Positions 18,244-29,648 of a DNA stretch of 64,000 nucleotides are shown piece after piece (within the stretch, counting starts at the first letter, position 1; each line of letters opens with the position of its first letter). The stretch is from positions 310,001 to 374,000 of the forward strand of contig NZ_BMEB01000004.1 of the NCBI RefSeq assembly GCF_014636275.1, read 5' to 3'. The translations under genes were made by a program, and so were the position numbers. The notes beneath the pieces are model-generated. The model worked only from the letters and a program-made list of their open reading frames with translations, was not told the origin of the DNA and made no database searches. The stretch comes from Cellulomonas carbonis (lineage in GTDB: Bacteria > Actinomycetota > Actinomycetes > Actinomycetales > Cellulomonadaceae).

Positions 18244-18810
18244 GTGACGAGGATCGTGGCCGGCGCGGCCGGGGGCCGCACGATCGCCGTGCCGCCGCGG
18301 GGGACACGACCCACGAGCGACCGGGTGCGCGAGGCGCTGTTCTCCCGGCTCGACCACGCCGGCGCGGTCGACGGCGCCCGCGTGCTCGACCTCTACGCGG
18401 GTTCGGGCGCGCTGGGGCTCGAGGCCGCCAGCCGCGGGGCGCGCGAGGTCGTCCTCGTCGAGTCCGGGCGTGCGGCGGCGCAGGTGTGCCGCCGCAACGC
18501 CGCCACCCTCGGGCTGTCCGGGGTCCGGGTCGCTCCCGAGCCGGTCCTCACCCACCTGCGCCGCCCGCCGGGCGAGGCGGTCGACCTCGCGCTGCTGGAC
18601 CCGCCGTACGACCTCGACGAGCCCGGGCTGGCGGCCGTCCTCGACGCCCTGACGCCGCACCTGGCACGGCACGCCGTCGTGGTCGTCGAGCGGTCGTCCC
18701 GGACCGCGGAGCCGACGTGGCCCGACGGGCTCGTGCGCACCGACGAGCGCCGCTACGGCGAGACCCTGCTGTGGTTCGCCGAACCCCGCGCAGGGACCGC
18801 GCCGTCCTGA
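18244..18810 (+). CDS. rsmD: 16S rRNA (guanine(966)-N(2))-methyltransferase
   Basis: 188 residues from GTG 18244. It methylates G966 of 16S rRNA in the assembled 30S subunit. The N-terminus MTRIVAGAAGGRTIAVPPRGTRPTSDRVREALFSRL is the RsmD signature; the SAM site is VLDLYAGSGALGLEAASRGA; the catalytic DPPY box is at residues 119-122. It lies between recG and coaD, its usual neighbour. The gene appears leaderless. Confidence 0.95.
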   Translation: MTRIVAGAAGGRTIAVPPRGTRPTSDRVREALFSRLDHAGAVDGARVLDLYAGSGALGLEAASRGAREVVLVESGRAAAQVCRRNAATLGLSGVRVAPEPVLTHLRRPPGEAVDLALLDPPYDLDEPGLAAVLDALTPHLARHAVVVVERSSRTAEPTWPDGLVRTDERRYGETLLWFAEPRAGTAPS

Positions 18811-18844
18811 CCGCGTCGCCCCCGCACCCGCGCGTGCCCGCCCC

Positions 18845-18856
18845 TACAGTGGGCGC
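18845..18856 (+). promoter_or_regulatory. Leaderless coaD promoter box
   Basis: TACAGT at 18845-18850 ends 6 nt before the GTG at 18857, the same geometry as for rsmD, thiL and proA. Confidence 0.55.
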
Positions 18857-19345
18857 GTGAGCACCGCCGTCTGCCCGGGGTCGTTCGACCCCGTGACCCT
18901 CGGCCACCTCGACGTCGTCCGGCGCGCCGCCGGGCTCTTCGACACGGTCGTCGTCGCCGTCGCGACGAACTCCTCCAAGCGGGCACTGCTCGACCCGTCC
19001 CGGCGCGTCGACCTCGTGCGGGCGGCGACGGCCGACCTGCCGGGCGTGCGCGTCGAGCTCGTCCCGGGTCTGCTCGCGGACTTCTGCCGGGACGTGGGCG
19101 CGACGGCGCTGGTCAAGGGTGTGCGCGGTGGCGCCGACTGGGACGCCGAGCTGCCGATGGCGCTCATGAACCGGCACCTCGCGGGCGTCGAGACCGTCTT
19201 CCTGCCCGCCGACAGGGCCGTGTCCCACATCGCGTCGTCGCTGGTCAAGGACGTCGCGCGGCACGGGGGTCCGATCGACGACCTGGTGCCGCCCGGCGTC
19301 GGCGACGCGGTGCGGGCGGCTCTCGCGGCCGCCGGCGACCGGTAG
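18857..19345 (+). CDS. coaD: Phosphopantetheine adenylyltransferase
   Basis: 162 residues, standard length. It transfers AMP to 4'-phosphopantetheine, the penultimate step of coenzyme A synthesis. The nucleotidyltransferase motif GSFDPVTLGHLD is at residues 8-19 (T/HxGH), and VKGVRGGADWDAELPMALMNRHLAGVETVFLPA carries the substrate site. It has its own leaderless promoter although rsmD ends only 46 nt upstream. Confidence 0.96.
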   Translation: MSTAVCPGSFDPVTLGHLDVVRRAAGLFDTVVVAVATNSSKRALLDPSRRVDLVRAATADLPGVRVELVPGLLADFCRDVGATALVKGVRGGADWDAELPMALMNRHLAGVETVFLPADRAVSHIASSLVKDVARHGGPIDDLVPPGVGDAVRAALAAAGDR

Positions 19346-19454
19346 GGCGACGCGCCGGGCTCGCGGGGGCGCAGCGCGTCGTCGGGCAGACGCACGCCGC
19401 AGGCGCGCCGACGAGCACGGGCACTCAGGACGGATCCACGAGGAGGTCGTAGAC

Positions 19455-19979
19455 ATGGGCGACGAGCACGCCGACCGGCACGACGAGCACGACCAGCACG
19501 ACGCCGAACGTCGCCGGCCCGAGGGTCTGACGGGCGTGCTGGACGCGCTCGAGCACGTCATCACGTCGGCGCGGGCCATGCCGATGTCCTCCTCCGTCCT
19601 CGTCAGCCGGGCAGAGGTCCTCGACCTCCTCGAGCAGGCGCGCTCGGTCCTGCCGGACCAGCTCGCCCGTGCCGACGACGTGCTGGCGGACGCGGACCGG
19701 GTGCTGGCCGAGGCGAACGAGGAGGCAGAGCGTCTCGTCGCCGACGCGCGCGAGCGCGCCGAGGAGCTCGTCGCGCACGAGCCCGTCGTGCACGCGGCCG
19801 AGCAGCGGGCGGCCGAGATCGTCGCGGAGGCCGAGCGGACCGGCGAGGGCCTGCGACGCGATGCGGACGACTACTGCGACCGGCGGCTCGCCGAGTTCGA
19901 GATCGACCTCGGCAAGGTCCTGGCCCAGGTGCAGGCCGGGCGCGCCAAGCTCGCGGGACGGCTCGACCGCGAGCTGTGA
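19455..19979 (+). CDS. sepIVA: SepIVA-like coiled-coil septation protein (DivIVA domain family)
   Basis: 174 residues from ATG 19455. After a His/Asp/Glu-rich head, LDALEHVITSARAMPMSSSVLVSRAEVLDLLEQARSVLPDQLARADDVLADADRVLAEANEEAERLV matches the mycobacterial SepIVA (Rv2927c) opening as I remember it, and the C-terminus DYCDRRLAEFEIDLGKVLAQVQAGR matches its end. The gene order coaD, this gene, DUF177, rpmF, rnc, mutM agrees with mycobacteria. The middle coiled coil is much shorter than in SepIVA (about 245 residues). It probably acts on the inner membrane face in polar growth or division. Confidence 0.78.
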   Translation: MGDEHADRHDEHDQHDAERRRPEGLTGVLDALEHVITSARAMPMSSSVLVSRAEVLDLLEQARSVLPDQLARADDVLADADRVLAEANEEAERLVADARERAEELVAHEPVVHAAEQRAAEIVAEAERTGEGLRRDADDYCDRRLAEFEIDLGKVLAQVQAGRAKLAGRLDREL

Positions 19980-20077
19980 CGCGGCGGGTTGGGGACGGGC
20001 CGCGGATGCCGTAGGATCGACCGCTGGTCCTGTCGCTCGCGGCGCGGACCGAGACCCCTCGACCCAGACACACCACA

Positions 20078-20662
20078 GTGGAGCGCGCCATCAGCCTCGA
20101 CCCCCGGTCGCCGTTCGTGCTGGACACGCACGATCTCGCGCGCCGGCCGGGGACGATGCGGACGCTCGAGCGCGTGGTGCCTGCGCCGGAGGACCTCGGT
20201 ATCGCCGTGATCGGCATCCCCGCCGGGACGGACGTCGAGCTCGACCTGAGGCTCGAGGCCGTGATGGAGGGGATCCTCGTCTCCGGGAAGGTCCGGGGCC
20301 GGGCCGTCGGGGAGTGCGTGCGCTGCCTGGAGGAGGTCGTCGACGAGGTCGACGCCGACCTGCAGGAGCTGTACTACTACCCTGACCGCGCCCGCGTCGC
20401 GGCCGAGGAGGGCGACGACGAGGACGAGATCCGCGAGCTGGAGGGCGAGCTGCTCGACCTCGAGCCCGCGGTCCGGGACGCGGTGGTGACGGCGCTGCCG
20501 TTCCGCCCGGTCTGCATGCCGGACTGCCCCGGCCTGTGCCCGCACTGCGGGGCAAGGCTGGCCGACCCGGAGAACGCCGACCACACGCACGAGGTGATCG
20601 ACCCACGGTGGGGCGAGCTCGAGCGGATGAAGACCATGTTCGACGACCAGAGAGAGAGCTGA
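20078..20662 (+). CDS. yceD: DUF177/YceD-family protein
   Basis: 194 residues from GTG 20078; no ribosome site, and the start is the best available. The family is linked to 23S rRNA accumulation and is almost always upstream of rpmF, as here (2-nt gap). Visible family features are [34 protein letters not shown] and the cysteine-rich [16 protein letters not shown] near residues 148-163, which looks like a metal knuckle. An acidic stretch lies between. Function is inferred from family and context. Confidence 0.85.
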   Translation: MERAISLDPRSPFVLDTHDLARRPGTMRTLERVVPAPEDLGIAVIGIPAGTDVELDLRLEAVMEGILVSGKVRGRAVGECVRCLEEVVDEVDADLQELYYYPDRARVAAEEGDDEDEIRELEGELLDLEPAVRDAVVTALPFRPVCMPDCPGLCPHCGARLADPENADHTHEVIDPRWGELERMKTMFDDQRES

Positions 20663-20664
20663 CC

Positions 20665-20862
20665 GTGGCTGTTCCGAAGCGCAAGATGTCGCGCAGCAAC
20701 ACCCGTGCGCGTCGGTCGCAGTGGAAGGCCACTGCCACGACGCTCACCACCTGCCCGCGGTGCAAGGCCGCGACCAAGCCCCACACCGCGTGCCCGGCCT
20801 GCGGCGCCTACAACGGCCGCCAGTACGCCGAGGCGCTGCGGTCCGAGCACGAGGTCCACTGA
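20665..20862 (+). CDS. rpmF: Large ribosomal subunit protein bL32
   Basis: 65 residues from GTG 20665 ([23 protein letters not shown]), with a GAGAGAGAG ribosome site overlapping the end of yceD. The zinc ribbon is complete: CPRC at residues 31-34 and CPAC at 44-47. Part of the yceD-rpmF-rnc-mutM operon. Confidence 0.96.
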   Translation: MAVPKRKMSRSNTRARRSQWKATATTLTTCPRCKAATKPHTACPACGAYNGRQYAEALRSEHEVH

Positions 20863-20890
20863 CCCGTTGCCGGACGCGAGTGACCGGTCG

Positions 20891-21667
20891 ATGACCGCGG
20901 AGCCCGCAGGCCTGCTCGTCGAGAAGCTCGGGGTCCACCTGGACCCCGAGCTTCTCGTGCTGGCGCTCACCCACCGCTCGTTCGCGCACGAGGCGGGCGG
21001 CATCCCGACCAACGAGCGGCTCGAGTTCCTCGGCGACACCGTGCTCGGCCTGGTCGTGACCGAGGCGCTCTACCGACGCCACCCGGACCTGTCCGAGGGC
21101 GAGCTCGCGAAGATGCGCGCGGCGACGGTGTCGCAGCGCTCCCTGGCCGCGATCGCGCGGCGCCTCGACCTCGGGGCGTACCTGCTCCTCGGCAAGGGCG
21201 AGCTCGCGACGGGCGGCCGGGACAAGGACTCGATCCTCTCGGACACGCTCGAGGCGCTGTTCGGCGCGGTCTACCTCACGCACGGGCTCGAGACCGCCCG
21301 GACCGTCGTCGAGACGCTCGTGGACCCCACGCTCGAGGTCGCCGCCGACCTCGGCGCAGGGCTGGACTGGAAGACGTCGCTGCAGGAGCTCGCCGCGCGA
21401 CTCGCCCTCGGCGTGCCCGAGTACCGGTGCGAGGCCGACGGGCCCGACCACGCGCGGCGGTTCACGGCGAGCATCGTGCTCGACGGCGAGGTCCGCGGCG
21501 TGGGCACAGGCACCGCCAAGAAGGTCGCGGAGCAGGAGGCCGCCGCAGCCGCCTACCGCGCGCTCCAGGAGCTCGTCACCCCCGACGACGGCGTGACCGC
21601 TGCCGTCGCCGCGTCGTCGCAGCGCCCGGCGCGCGCGACCTCGACGGGTTCCGCCGCCGGCGCCTGA
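20891..21667 (+). CDS. rnc: Ribonuclease III
   Basis: 258 residues from ATG 20891. It cleaves double-stranded RNA, including rRNA precursors. The catalytic signature NERLEFLGD is at residues 41-49, with [12 protein letters not shown] as the second metal-binding segment. The dsRNA-binding domain is at about 165-235 ([13 protein letters not shown] to [17 protein letters not shown]). A Thr/Ala-rich tail of about 25 residues follows. mutM starts 8 nt after the stop. Confidence 0.95.
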   Translation: MTAEPAGLLVEKLGVHLDPELLVLALTHRSFAHEAGGIPTNERLEFLGDTVLGLVVTEALYRRHPDLSEGELAKMRAATVSQRSLAAIARRLDLGAYLLLGKGELATGGRDKDSILSDTLEALFGAVYLTHGLETARTVVETLVDPTLEVAADLGAGLDWKTSLQELAARLALGVPEYRCEADGPDHARRFTASIVLDGEVRGVGTGTAKKVAEQEAAAAAYRALQELVTPDDGVTAAVAASSQRPARATSTGSAAGA

Positions 21668-21675
21668 CCCGAGCC

Positions 21676-22602
21676 GTGCCCGAGCTGCCCGAGGTGGAGA
21701 CCGTCCGGGACGGGGTGGCCCGCCACGTCCTCGGCCGGACGGTGCACGACGTCGAGGTCCGCCGTGCGTCCGCCGTGCGTCGGCACGAGGCCGGCCCGGC
21801 CGACCTCGTGGCCCGGCTGCGCGGCCGGACGCTGCACGCCGCGGTGCGCCGCGGCAAGTACCTGTGGGTCCTGCTCGACGACGACGCGTCGGGGGAGGCG
21901 CTCGTCGCGCACCTCGGGATGAGCGGTCAGCTCCTCGTCCGCACGGGTGACGACCTGCCCGAGCACCCGCACCTGCGCGCGCGGTTCCGCCTCGACGGCG
22001 GCGCACTCGACTTCGTCGACCAGAGGACGTTCGGCCACCTGGGCCTGGACGACCTCGTGCCGACGCCCGACGGAGCCCCGGGCGGTCACGGCAGCGGCGT
22101 CGCGGCCGTGCCCCGGGCCGTGGCCCACATCGCCCGCGACCTGCTGGACCCGCACCTGGACCGTCCGGCGCTGGTCGCGCGGCTCCGCTCGCGGCGGACC
22201 GAGGTCAAGCGGGCCCTGCTGGACCAGACCCTCGTCTCGGGCATCGGCAACATCTACGCCGACGAGGCGCTGTGGCGGGCGGGGCTGCACGGGGCGCGGC
22301 CGACGGGCGCCCTCCGACCGGTCGACGTGCGCCGCCTGCTCGACGCGGCGGAGGAGGTCATGCGCGCCGCGCTCGCCGCCGGCGGGACGAGCTTCGACGC
22401 GCTGTACGTCAATGTCAACGGCGCGTCCGGCTACTTCGACCGCTCGCTCGCGGTGTACGGCCAGGCGGGTCGGCCGTGCCCGCGGTGCGGCTCGACGGTG
22501 GTCCGGGACGCGTTCATGAACCGCTCGTCGTTCCGGTGCCCGCGGTGCCAGCCACGTCCACGGACGGCGGGCCTGGGACGTACCGGGCGCGGGACTGCCT
22601 AG
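21676..22602 (+). CDS. mutM: Formamidopyrimidine-DNA glycosylase
   Basis: 308 residues from GTG 21676. It removes 8-oxoguanine and ring-opened purines from DNA. After Met removal the N-terminus is [10 protein letters not shown], with the nucleophilic proline and catalytic glutamate. The helix-two-turn-helix segment is [29 protein letters not shown]. The C-terminal zinc finger is [24 protein letters not shown]. Its place behind rnc is conserved in actinobacteria. Confidence 0.96.
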   Translation: MPELPEVETVRDGVARHVLGRTVHDVEVRRASAVRRHEAGPADLVARLRGRTLHAAVRRGKYLWVLLDDDASGEALVAHLGMSGQLLVRTGDDLPEHPHLRARFRLDGGALDFVDQRTFGHLGLDDLVPTPDGAPGGHGSGVAAVPRAVAHIARDLLDPHLDRPALVARLRSRRTEVKRALLDQTLVSGIGNIYADEALWRAGLHGARPTGALRPVDVRRLLDAAEEVMRAALAAGGTSFDALYVNVNGASGYFDRSLAVYGQAGRPCPRCGSTVVRDAFMNRSSFRCPRCQPRPRTAGLGRTGRGTA

Positions 22603-22612
22603 GATCGGTCCC

Positions 22613-23287
22613 GTGACCGCCAACGTCCCCCCTGCGTCCGAGCGCAACGCCGACATCGCCGTCATGATCGTGGACGACCACGAGGTCGTCCGCCGAGGCA
22701 TCGCGGAGGTGATCGAACGCTCCGAGGGCATGACCGTCGTCGCCGAGGCCGGCACGGTCGCGGAGGGCGTCCGCCGCGCGACCCTCGTGCGGCCCCAGGT
22801 GATGCTGGTGGACCTCCAGCTCCCGGACGGCACGGGCATCGAGATCATGCGCGCCGTGCGCGAGGCCCTCCCCGAGACCCGGGCGATCGTGCTCACGTCC
22901 TTCGACGACGACGACGCCCTCGCGGCCGCGCTCGACGCAGGCGCCGCCGCCTACGTGCTCAAGACGGTGCGCGGCGCGGAGATCGCCGACGTGGTCCGCT
23001 CGGTCGCGGCGGGCCGGACGCTGCTCGACGAGCGGACGGTCACGCGACGCCGCGCCGGCCACGACGACCCGACGGCGGACCTCACGCCGAGCGAGCGCAA
23101 GGTCCTCGACCTGATCGGCGAGGGCATGTCGAACCGGGAGATCGCGGAGCGTCTGGGCGTGGCCGAGAAGACGGTCAAGAACCACATCACGTCGCTGCTG
23201 TCGAAGATGGGGCTCCAGCGCCGGACGCAGGCCGCGGCCTGGGTCGCGGGCCACAAGCGCAGCGCGTGGAAGCCCGACGCCGACTGA
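22613..23287 (+). CDS. NarL/LuxR-family response regulator
   Basis: 224 residues from GTG 22613. The receiver domain runs over about residues 16-130: acidic pair Asp21/Asp22, phospho-acceptor Asp67 in VMLVDLQLPDG, and Lys117. The LuxR-type helix-turn-helix is at about 150-212 (DLTPSERKVLDLIGEGMSNREIAERLGVAEKTVKNHITSLLSKMG). It most resembles the DevR/DosR type. It is convergent, 20 bp from a GAF sensor kinase that should be its partner. A TAGGAT box 7 nt before the start suggests leaderless expression. Targets are unknown; the neighbouring cydABDC operon is an obvious candidate. Confidence 0.92.
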   Translation: MTANVPPASERNADIAVMIVDDHEVVRRGIAEVIERSEGMTVVAEAGTVAEGVRRATLVRPQVMLVDLQLPDGTGIEIMRAVREALPETRAIVLTSFDDDDALAAALDAGAAAYVLKTVRGAEIADVVRSVAAGRTLLDERTVTRRRAGHDDPTADLTPSERKVLDLIGEGMSNREIAERLGVAEKTVKNHITSLLSKMGLQRRTQAAAWVAGHKRSAWKPDAD

Positions 23288-23307
23288 TCCCGGCCCCACG
23301 TCGTCCG

Positions 23308-25005
<1,698 letters not shown>

Positions 25006-25018
25006 GGGGTCTCCGAGG

Positions 25019-26944
25019 TCAGGCGGTCGGACCCGCCGGTCGTGCGGCCTGCGCCGTATCGCGGTCCCGTGCGGTCCCGGCCCGTTGGCGGGGACGTGCG
25101 CGGCTGACGCTACCGGTCCGCGCGAGCGCGATCACCTCGTCGGCCGCGTCCAGCCCGCCCGTGCGGTGCGTGACGACGAGGACGCCGCGGCCCGGGGCGA
25201 GCGAGCCGTCCAGCAGAGCGGTCATGAGGTCGTCCCCACCGGCGTCGACGTGCTCGGTGGGCTCGTCGAGCAGCAGCAGCGGTGCACGCGAGACCAGGGC
25301 GCGCGCGAGCAGGAGGCGGCGGCGCTCGCCGCCCGACACGCGGGTCGCGTCCGCGCCCAGGACGGTCGCGAGGCCGTCGGGGAGCGCGTCGAGCCAGGCA
25401 CCGAGACCGACCGCCGCGAGCGTCGACGTCGCCTCGGCGGCGGTGACGTCCCCGCGGGCGACCCGCAGGTTCTCGAGCACGGTCGTGTCGAACACGTGGG
25501 CGTCCTCGGGGACGACGACGACGGACCGGGCCGCCTCCGCGCGCCCGAGGTCCGCGACGTCCACGCCGTCGAGCGTCACGCGGCCCGCGTGCGGGCGCAG
25601 GAGACCCGCGAGGGTCAGCAGCAGGGTCGTCTTGCCGAGACCGCTCGGCCCGACGACGGCGACGCTACGGCCGGGGACGACCTCGAGGTCCAGGCCGCCG
25701 ACGAGCGTGGGCCCCGAAGGCCAGCCGACGTCGGCGCCGCGCGCGACGAGCTGCGGGGCCCGGCGTGCGTCGGCGACCGACCGGTCCCGCCCGGGGGCGC
25801 TCGGTGAGCCGCCTGCCGACCCCGCGACCGACCGCCGCTCCGGCACGGGCCCGTGGGCGTCCGGTCCGGCGCCGCGGACCGCGGGACCCGGTGGCACGCC
25901 GCCGTCGACCGCCGTCGCCGGGTCGAGCAGCGCCATGACGCGCTCGGCCGCGGCGCGGGACCGCAGCACCTGGAGCGCGGCGGCAGGCAGCAGGGCCACG
26001 GCCTCGAACGCCGCGAGCGGGGTGAGCACGACGACGGCGAGCTCGACCGGGGCGAGCGTCCCGGCTGCCGTCGCCTGCGCGCCCAGCACGAGCGCCGCGA
26101 GCACCGCGAGCCCGGTGGCCGCGGGCTGCAGCGCGGCCGCGACCGACGCCGGTCGTGCACCGTCGTCGGCGGCGTGCGCGGTCCGCGCGTCGGAGTCGCG
26201 GAGGCGGTCGACGAGCTCGTCGACGCGCCCGGCGACCGTCAGGACGGCGGCCCCGTCGAGCAGCGTCGCGGCCGTCGCTGCGACCTCGGCGCGCGACGCG
26301 GCGGACCTCTCCTCGGCGCGCCGTGCACCGCGCGCCGCCAGCCACGGAGCGACCAGGCCCGCGACGACGAGGCTTGCGGCGAGCGCGGCGCCGGCCGCGG
26401 GCAGGAACGCCGCGAGGAGGGCCACGCTGCCCGCGCCGACCGCGACCGCGACACCGGCGGGCAGCAGACCCCGCACGACGACGTCACCGATCGCGTCGAC
26501 GTCGGCGCCGACGCGGGCGAGGAGGTCCCCACGGCGGACCTGGACCAGCGCCGCGCCGTCGCCCTCGGACAGCCGGCGGTAGAGCGTCGTGCGCAGCGTC
26601 GCCATGCCGCGCAGCGCGACGTCGTGCGAGACGAGGCGCTCGACGTAGCGCAGCAGCCCGCGGGAGACGCCGAACATGCGGACGGCGACCGCCGCGACGG
26701 TCAGGTGCATGACGGGCGGCATCTGCGACGCGCGCGCGATGAGCCACGCCGAGACCGCCGCGAGGGCCACCGCCGAGCCGAGGCTGCCCGCGCCGGCGAG
26801 GAGGGCCGCGGCCACGCGTCCGGGCCGCACCTGGAGCAGGCGCACGGCGCGCACGAGCGGGTCGCGTCGAAGGCGCGCCGCACGACCCGTCCGCTCGGAC
26901 GCGGCGGGCGCACCGGCCGGCACTGCGCGACGCGCCGGGGTCAT
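25019..26944 (-). CDS. cydC: Thiol reductant ABC exporter subunit CydC
   Basis: 641 residues from ATG 26944, overlapping the cydD stop (ATGA). With CydD it exports reduced glutathione/cysteine-type thiols needed to assemble cytochrome bd. The N-terminal half has six membrane segments beginning PLVRAVRLLQVRPGRVAAALLAGAGSLGSAVALAAVSAWLIARASQMPPV; the ATPase half has GPSGLGKTTLLLTLAG (Walker A), the signature VSGGERRRLLLARAL and LLLLDEPTEHVD. Last gene of cydABDC; the sensor kinase gene begins 14 nt downstream. Confidence 0.93.
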   Translation of the reverse strand: MTPARRAVPAGAPAASERTGRAARLRRDPLVRAVRLLQVRPGRVAAALLAGAGSLGSAVALAAVSAWLIARASQMPPVMHLTVAAVAVRMFGVSRGLLRYVERLVSHDVALRGMATLRTTLYRRLSEGDGAALVQVRRGDLLARVGADVDAIGDVVVRGLLPAGVAVAVGAGSVALLAAFLPAAGAALAASLVVAGLVAPWLAARGARRAEERSAASRAEVAATAATLLDGAAVLTVAGRVDELVDRLRDSDARTAHAADDGARPASVAAALQPAATGLAVLAALVLGAQATAAGTLAPVELAVVVLTPLAAFEAVALLPAAALQVLRSRAAAERVMALLDPATAVDGGVPPGPAVRGAGPDAHGPVPERRSVAGSAGGSPSAPGRDRSVADARRAPQLVARGADVGWPSGPTLVGGLDLEVVPGRSVAVVGPSGLGKTTLLLTLAGLLRPHAGRVTLDGVDVADLGRAEAARSVVVVPEDAHVFDTTVLENLRVARGDVTAAEATSTLAAVGLGAWLDALPDGLATVLGADATRVSGGERRRLLLARALVSRAPLLLLDEPTEHVDAGGDDLMTALLDGSLAPGRGVLVVTHRTGGLDAADEVIALARTGSVSRARPRQRAGTARDRDTAQAARPAGPTA

Positions 26945-28620
26945 GCCGCACCACCGACGCCCAGCGGCGGTTCGACGCGCGCGTGGACGTGGACGACGCG
27001 GTCGGCTGCGGCGAGCAGCGCGGGACGGTGCGCGACGAGCACGACCGTCCTGCCCTCGGACCGGAGCCGGGCGACGGCGTCCAGGACCGTCTCCTCGCTC
27101 ACGGCGTCCAGGTGCGCGGTCGGCTCGTCGAGGACCACGAGCGGCTGGTCGCCCACGAGCGCCCGCGTGAGCGCGACGCGTTGGCGCTGGCCCAGGCTGA
27201 GGCCCGCACCGCCCTGGCCGACCCGGGTCGACCAGCCGCCCGGCGCGGCCGCGACCACGGCGTCGAGACCCGTGAGCCGTGCGGCGGCCTCGAGGCGCTC
27301 GGGGCTCACGGCGGCACCCACGGCGTCGCGCAGGGTCCCCGGCTCGAGGACGGGACGCTGCGGCGTCCAGGCGACCTGGCGCCACCACGTGGCGGGTTCG
27401 AGGTCCTCGAGGGGGACGGACCGGCCGTCGTCCTCGACGAGGACCCGACCCGCCGTGGGCGGCACGAGCCCGAGCAGCACCGCGACCGCCGTCGACTTCC
27501 CGGCACCGTTCGGTCCCGCGAGCGCGAGCACCTCGCCGGGGACCACGACGAGGTCGAGGTCGTGCGGCGCGGTCGTCGCCCGCCCGGGCGCGGCCACCCC
27601 GACGCGCTCGAACCGGACCACCGCCCGGCGCAGGTCCGGGGCGGCGGCGGTGCCGCGCCGGGGGAGCGGGCGCTCGAGCAGCTCGAACGCCGACGTGGCG
27701 GCCGCGACCCCGTCCGTCGAGGCGTGGAAGTGCGCCCCGACCTGGCGCAGCGGGAGGTACACCTCGGGCGCCAGCACGAGCACCGCGAGCGCGGTCGTGA
27801 GGTCGAGCTGCCCGTACACCAGGCGGAAGCCGACGCCCACCGCGACCAGCGCGACGGACAGCGTCGTGAGCAGCTCGAGGACCATGCCGGACAGGAACGC
27901 GACCCGCAGCGTGCCCATGGTCGCGCGACGGTGGGCGTCGCCGAGGGCCCGCACACGGTCGGCCGGACCGCGCTCGCGGCCGAGCGCGCGCAGCGTGGGC
28001 AGGCCCGCGAGCAGGTCGAGCACCTGGTGACCGAGGCGCGTCATGGCCGCCAGGCGCCGTTCGGCGTGGCCCTGCGTCATCACGCCGACGAGCCACATGA
28101 ACAGCGGCACGAGCGGCAGCGTCACGGCGATCGTCACGGCGGCGACCCAGTCGAGCCCGAGCACCACGGCGAGCGCCGCGGGCGTGACGGTCGCGGCGAG
28201 CAGCAGCTGGGGGAGGTAGCGGACGAAGTACGGCTCGAGCGCCTCGAGCCCGCGCGTCGCCAGCGTCACCGCCGCACCGGTGCCGTCGGCGTCCTGCCGG
28301 CTCGCCACGAGCGCGACGCCGTGCCGCACGACCTGCTCGCGCAGCTCGGCGACGGCCCGCGTCGCGGCCCGGTGCGCCCACCGTTCCTGGAGCGCCACGA
28401 CGAGCGTGCGCGCGACGACGACCGCGGTGAGCCCCGCGACGGCGGGCACGACGTCGGCCACGTCCGCCTCGCGCGTCACGAGCGGTGCGAGGGCGTGGGC
28501 GAGGAGCAGTGCCTGCACGACGACGAGCGCGGCCGTGACCGCACCGAGCCCGGCCGTCAGCAGGACGTACCGGCGTGCGTGGCGTGCCCGGCGCAGCAGG
28601 CGGGGGTCGAGCGGCTTCAC
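26941..28620 (-). CDS. cydD: Thiol reductant ABC exporter subunit CydD
   Basis: 559 residues from GTG 28620, which overlaps the cydB stop by 4 nt. Membrane domain residues 1-330 (LLTAGLGAVTAALVVVQALLLAHALAPLV onward, including QVGAHFHASTDGVAAA), then the ATPase with GPNGAGKSTAVAVLLGL, the signature LSLGQRQRVALTRAL and LVVLDEPTAHLDA. It works with CydC in the cytoplasmic membrane. Every junction from cydB to cydC overlaps, so the subunits are translationally coupled. Confidence 0.93.
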   Translation of the reverse strand: MKPLDPRLLRRARHARRYVLLTAGLGAVTAALVVVQALLLAHALAPLVTREADVADVVPAVAGLTAVVVARTLVVALQERWAHRAATRAVAELREQVVRHGVALVASRQDADGTGAAVTLATRGLEALEPYFVRYLPQLLLAATVTPAALAVVLGLDWVAAVTIAVTLPLVPLFMWLVGVMTQGHAERRLAAMTRLGHQVLDLLAGLPTLRALGRERGPADRVRALGDAHRRATMGTLRVAFLSGMVLELLTTLSVALVAVGVGFRLVYGQLDLTTALAVLVLAPEVYLPLRQVGAHFHASTDGVAAATSAFELLERPLPRRGTAAAPDLRRAVVRFERVGVAAPGRATTAPHDLDLVVVPGEVLALAGPNGAGKSTAVAVLLGLVPPTAGRVLVEDDGRSVPLEDLEPATWWRQVAWTPQRPVLEPGTLRDAVGAAVSPERLEAAARLTGLDAVVAAAPGGWSTRVGQGGAGLSLGQRQRVALTRALVGDQPLVVLDEPTAHLDAVSEETVLDAVARLRSEGRTVVLVAHRPALLAAADRVVHVHARVEPPLGVGGAA

Positions 28621-29636
28621 ACCCGCTCGAACGTCAGCCCGGTGTGGTCGGGGATGTGCTCGACCGTGAGGCGCTTGCGGAAGACCCAGTACGTCCAGCC
28701 CTGGTAGAGCAGGACGACGGGCGTGAGGACGACGGCGACCCAGGTCATGATCGTCAGCGTGTAGTCGGTCGAGGACGCGTTGTCGACGGTGAGCGAGTTG
28801 GCGGGGTCGACCGCGGGCATGACGTCGGGGTACAGCGAGCCGAAGATGAGCACGACGGCCGCGACGATCGTGCCCGCGGACGCCACGAACGCCTGGCCCT
28901 CGCGCCGCGACCGGGTCGCGACGACCAGCCAGCCGAGCCCTCCGGCCGCCACCGCGGTCGCCGCCCACGTCCACGGCACCGAGTACGCGACCTGGGCCCA
29001 GACGGCGAACGCCCCGGCCACCACGAGCGTCACCACGGCGAGGCGCGCGGCGAGCGCGCCCGCCCGGCGACGCATCTCGCCGTCGGTCTTGAGCGCGAGG
29101 AACACCGCGCCGTGCGTGAGGAAGAGCAGCGCCGTCGTCGCGCCGCCCAGCAGCGCGAACGGGTTGAGGAGGGCGAAGAAGCCACCCACGTACTGGTGGT
29201 CGGCGTCGAGCTCGACGCCGCGCACGATGTTGGCGAACGCGACGCCCCACAGCACGGCTGGGACCCACGAGCCGACGACGAGCGCCCGGTCGGCCCACGC
29301 GCGCCACGCCGGGTCGTCGATCTTCCCGCGCCACTCGAACGCGACGACCCGCACGATGAGCGCGAGCAGGATGAGGAACAGCGGGAGGTAGAAGCCCGAG
29401 AAGAGCGTCGCGTACCACTCGGGGAACGCGGCGAACGTCGCACCGCCGGCGGTGAGCAGCCACACCTCGTTGCCGTCCCACACGGGGCCGATCGTGTTGA
29501 TCATCAGGCGGCGCTCGCGGTCCTTGCGGCCGAGCACGGGCAGCAGCATGCCGACGCCGAAGTCGAAGCCCTCGAGGACGAGGTAGCCCGTCCACAGGAC
29601 GGCGATCAGTCCGAACCACAGGGTCGAGAGGTCCAT
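28617..29636 (-). CDS. cydB: Cytochrome bd ubiquinol oxidase subunit II
   Basis: 339 residues from ATG 29636. Partner of CydA in the high-affinity quinol oxidase. It opens MDLSTLWFGLIAVLWTGYLVLEGFDFGVGMLLPVLG, the CydB hallmark, then MINTIGPVWDGNEVWLLTAGGATFAAFP. Eight or nine hydrophobic helices are recognisable, and the C-terminal YQGWTYWVFRKRL is typical. It follows cydA by 12 nt. Confidence 0.96.
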   Translation of the reverse strand: MDLSTLWFGLIAVLWTGYLVLEGFDFGVGMLLPVLGRKDRERRLMINTIGPVWDGNEVWLLTAGGATFAAFPEWYATLFSGFYLPLFLILLALIVRVVAFEWRGKIDDPAWRAWADRALVVGSWVPAVLWGVAFANIVRGVELDADHQYVGGFFALLNPFALLGGATTALLFLTHGAVFLALKTDGEMRRRAGALAARLAVVTLVVAGAFAVWAQVAYSVPWTWAATAVAAGGLGWLVVATRSRREGQAFVASAGTIVAAVVLIFGSLYPDVMPAVDPANSLTVDNASSTDYTLTIMTWVAVVLTPVVLLYQGWTYWVFRKRLTVEHIPDHTGLTFERV

Positions 29637-29648
29637 GGTCGTCGCTCC

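Noticed and set aside
14753..18307. 1184-codon open frame on the minus strand
   Set aside because: It runs antisense to the FakA-like gene and recG, is Arg/Asp/Gly-rich with no domain, and arises because high GC removes stop codons from shadow frames.
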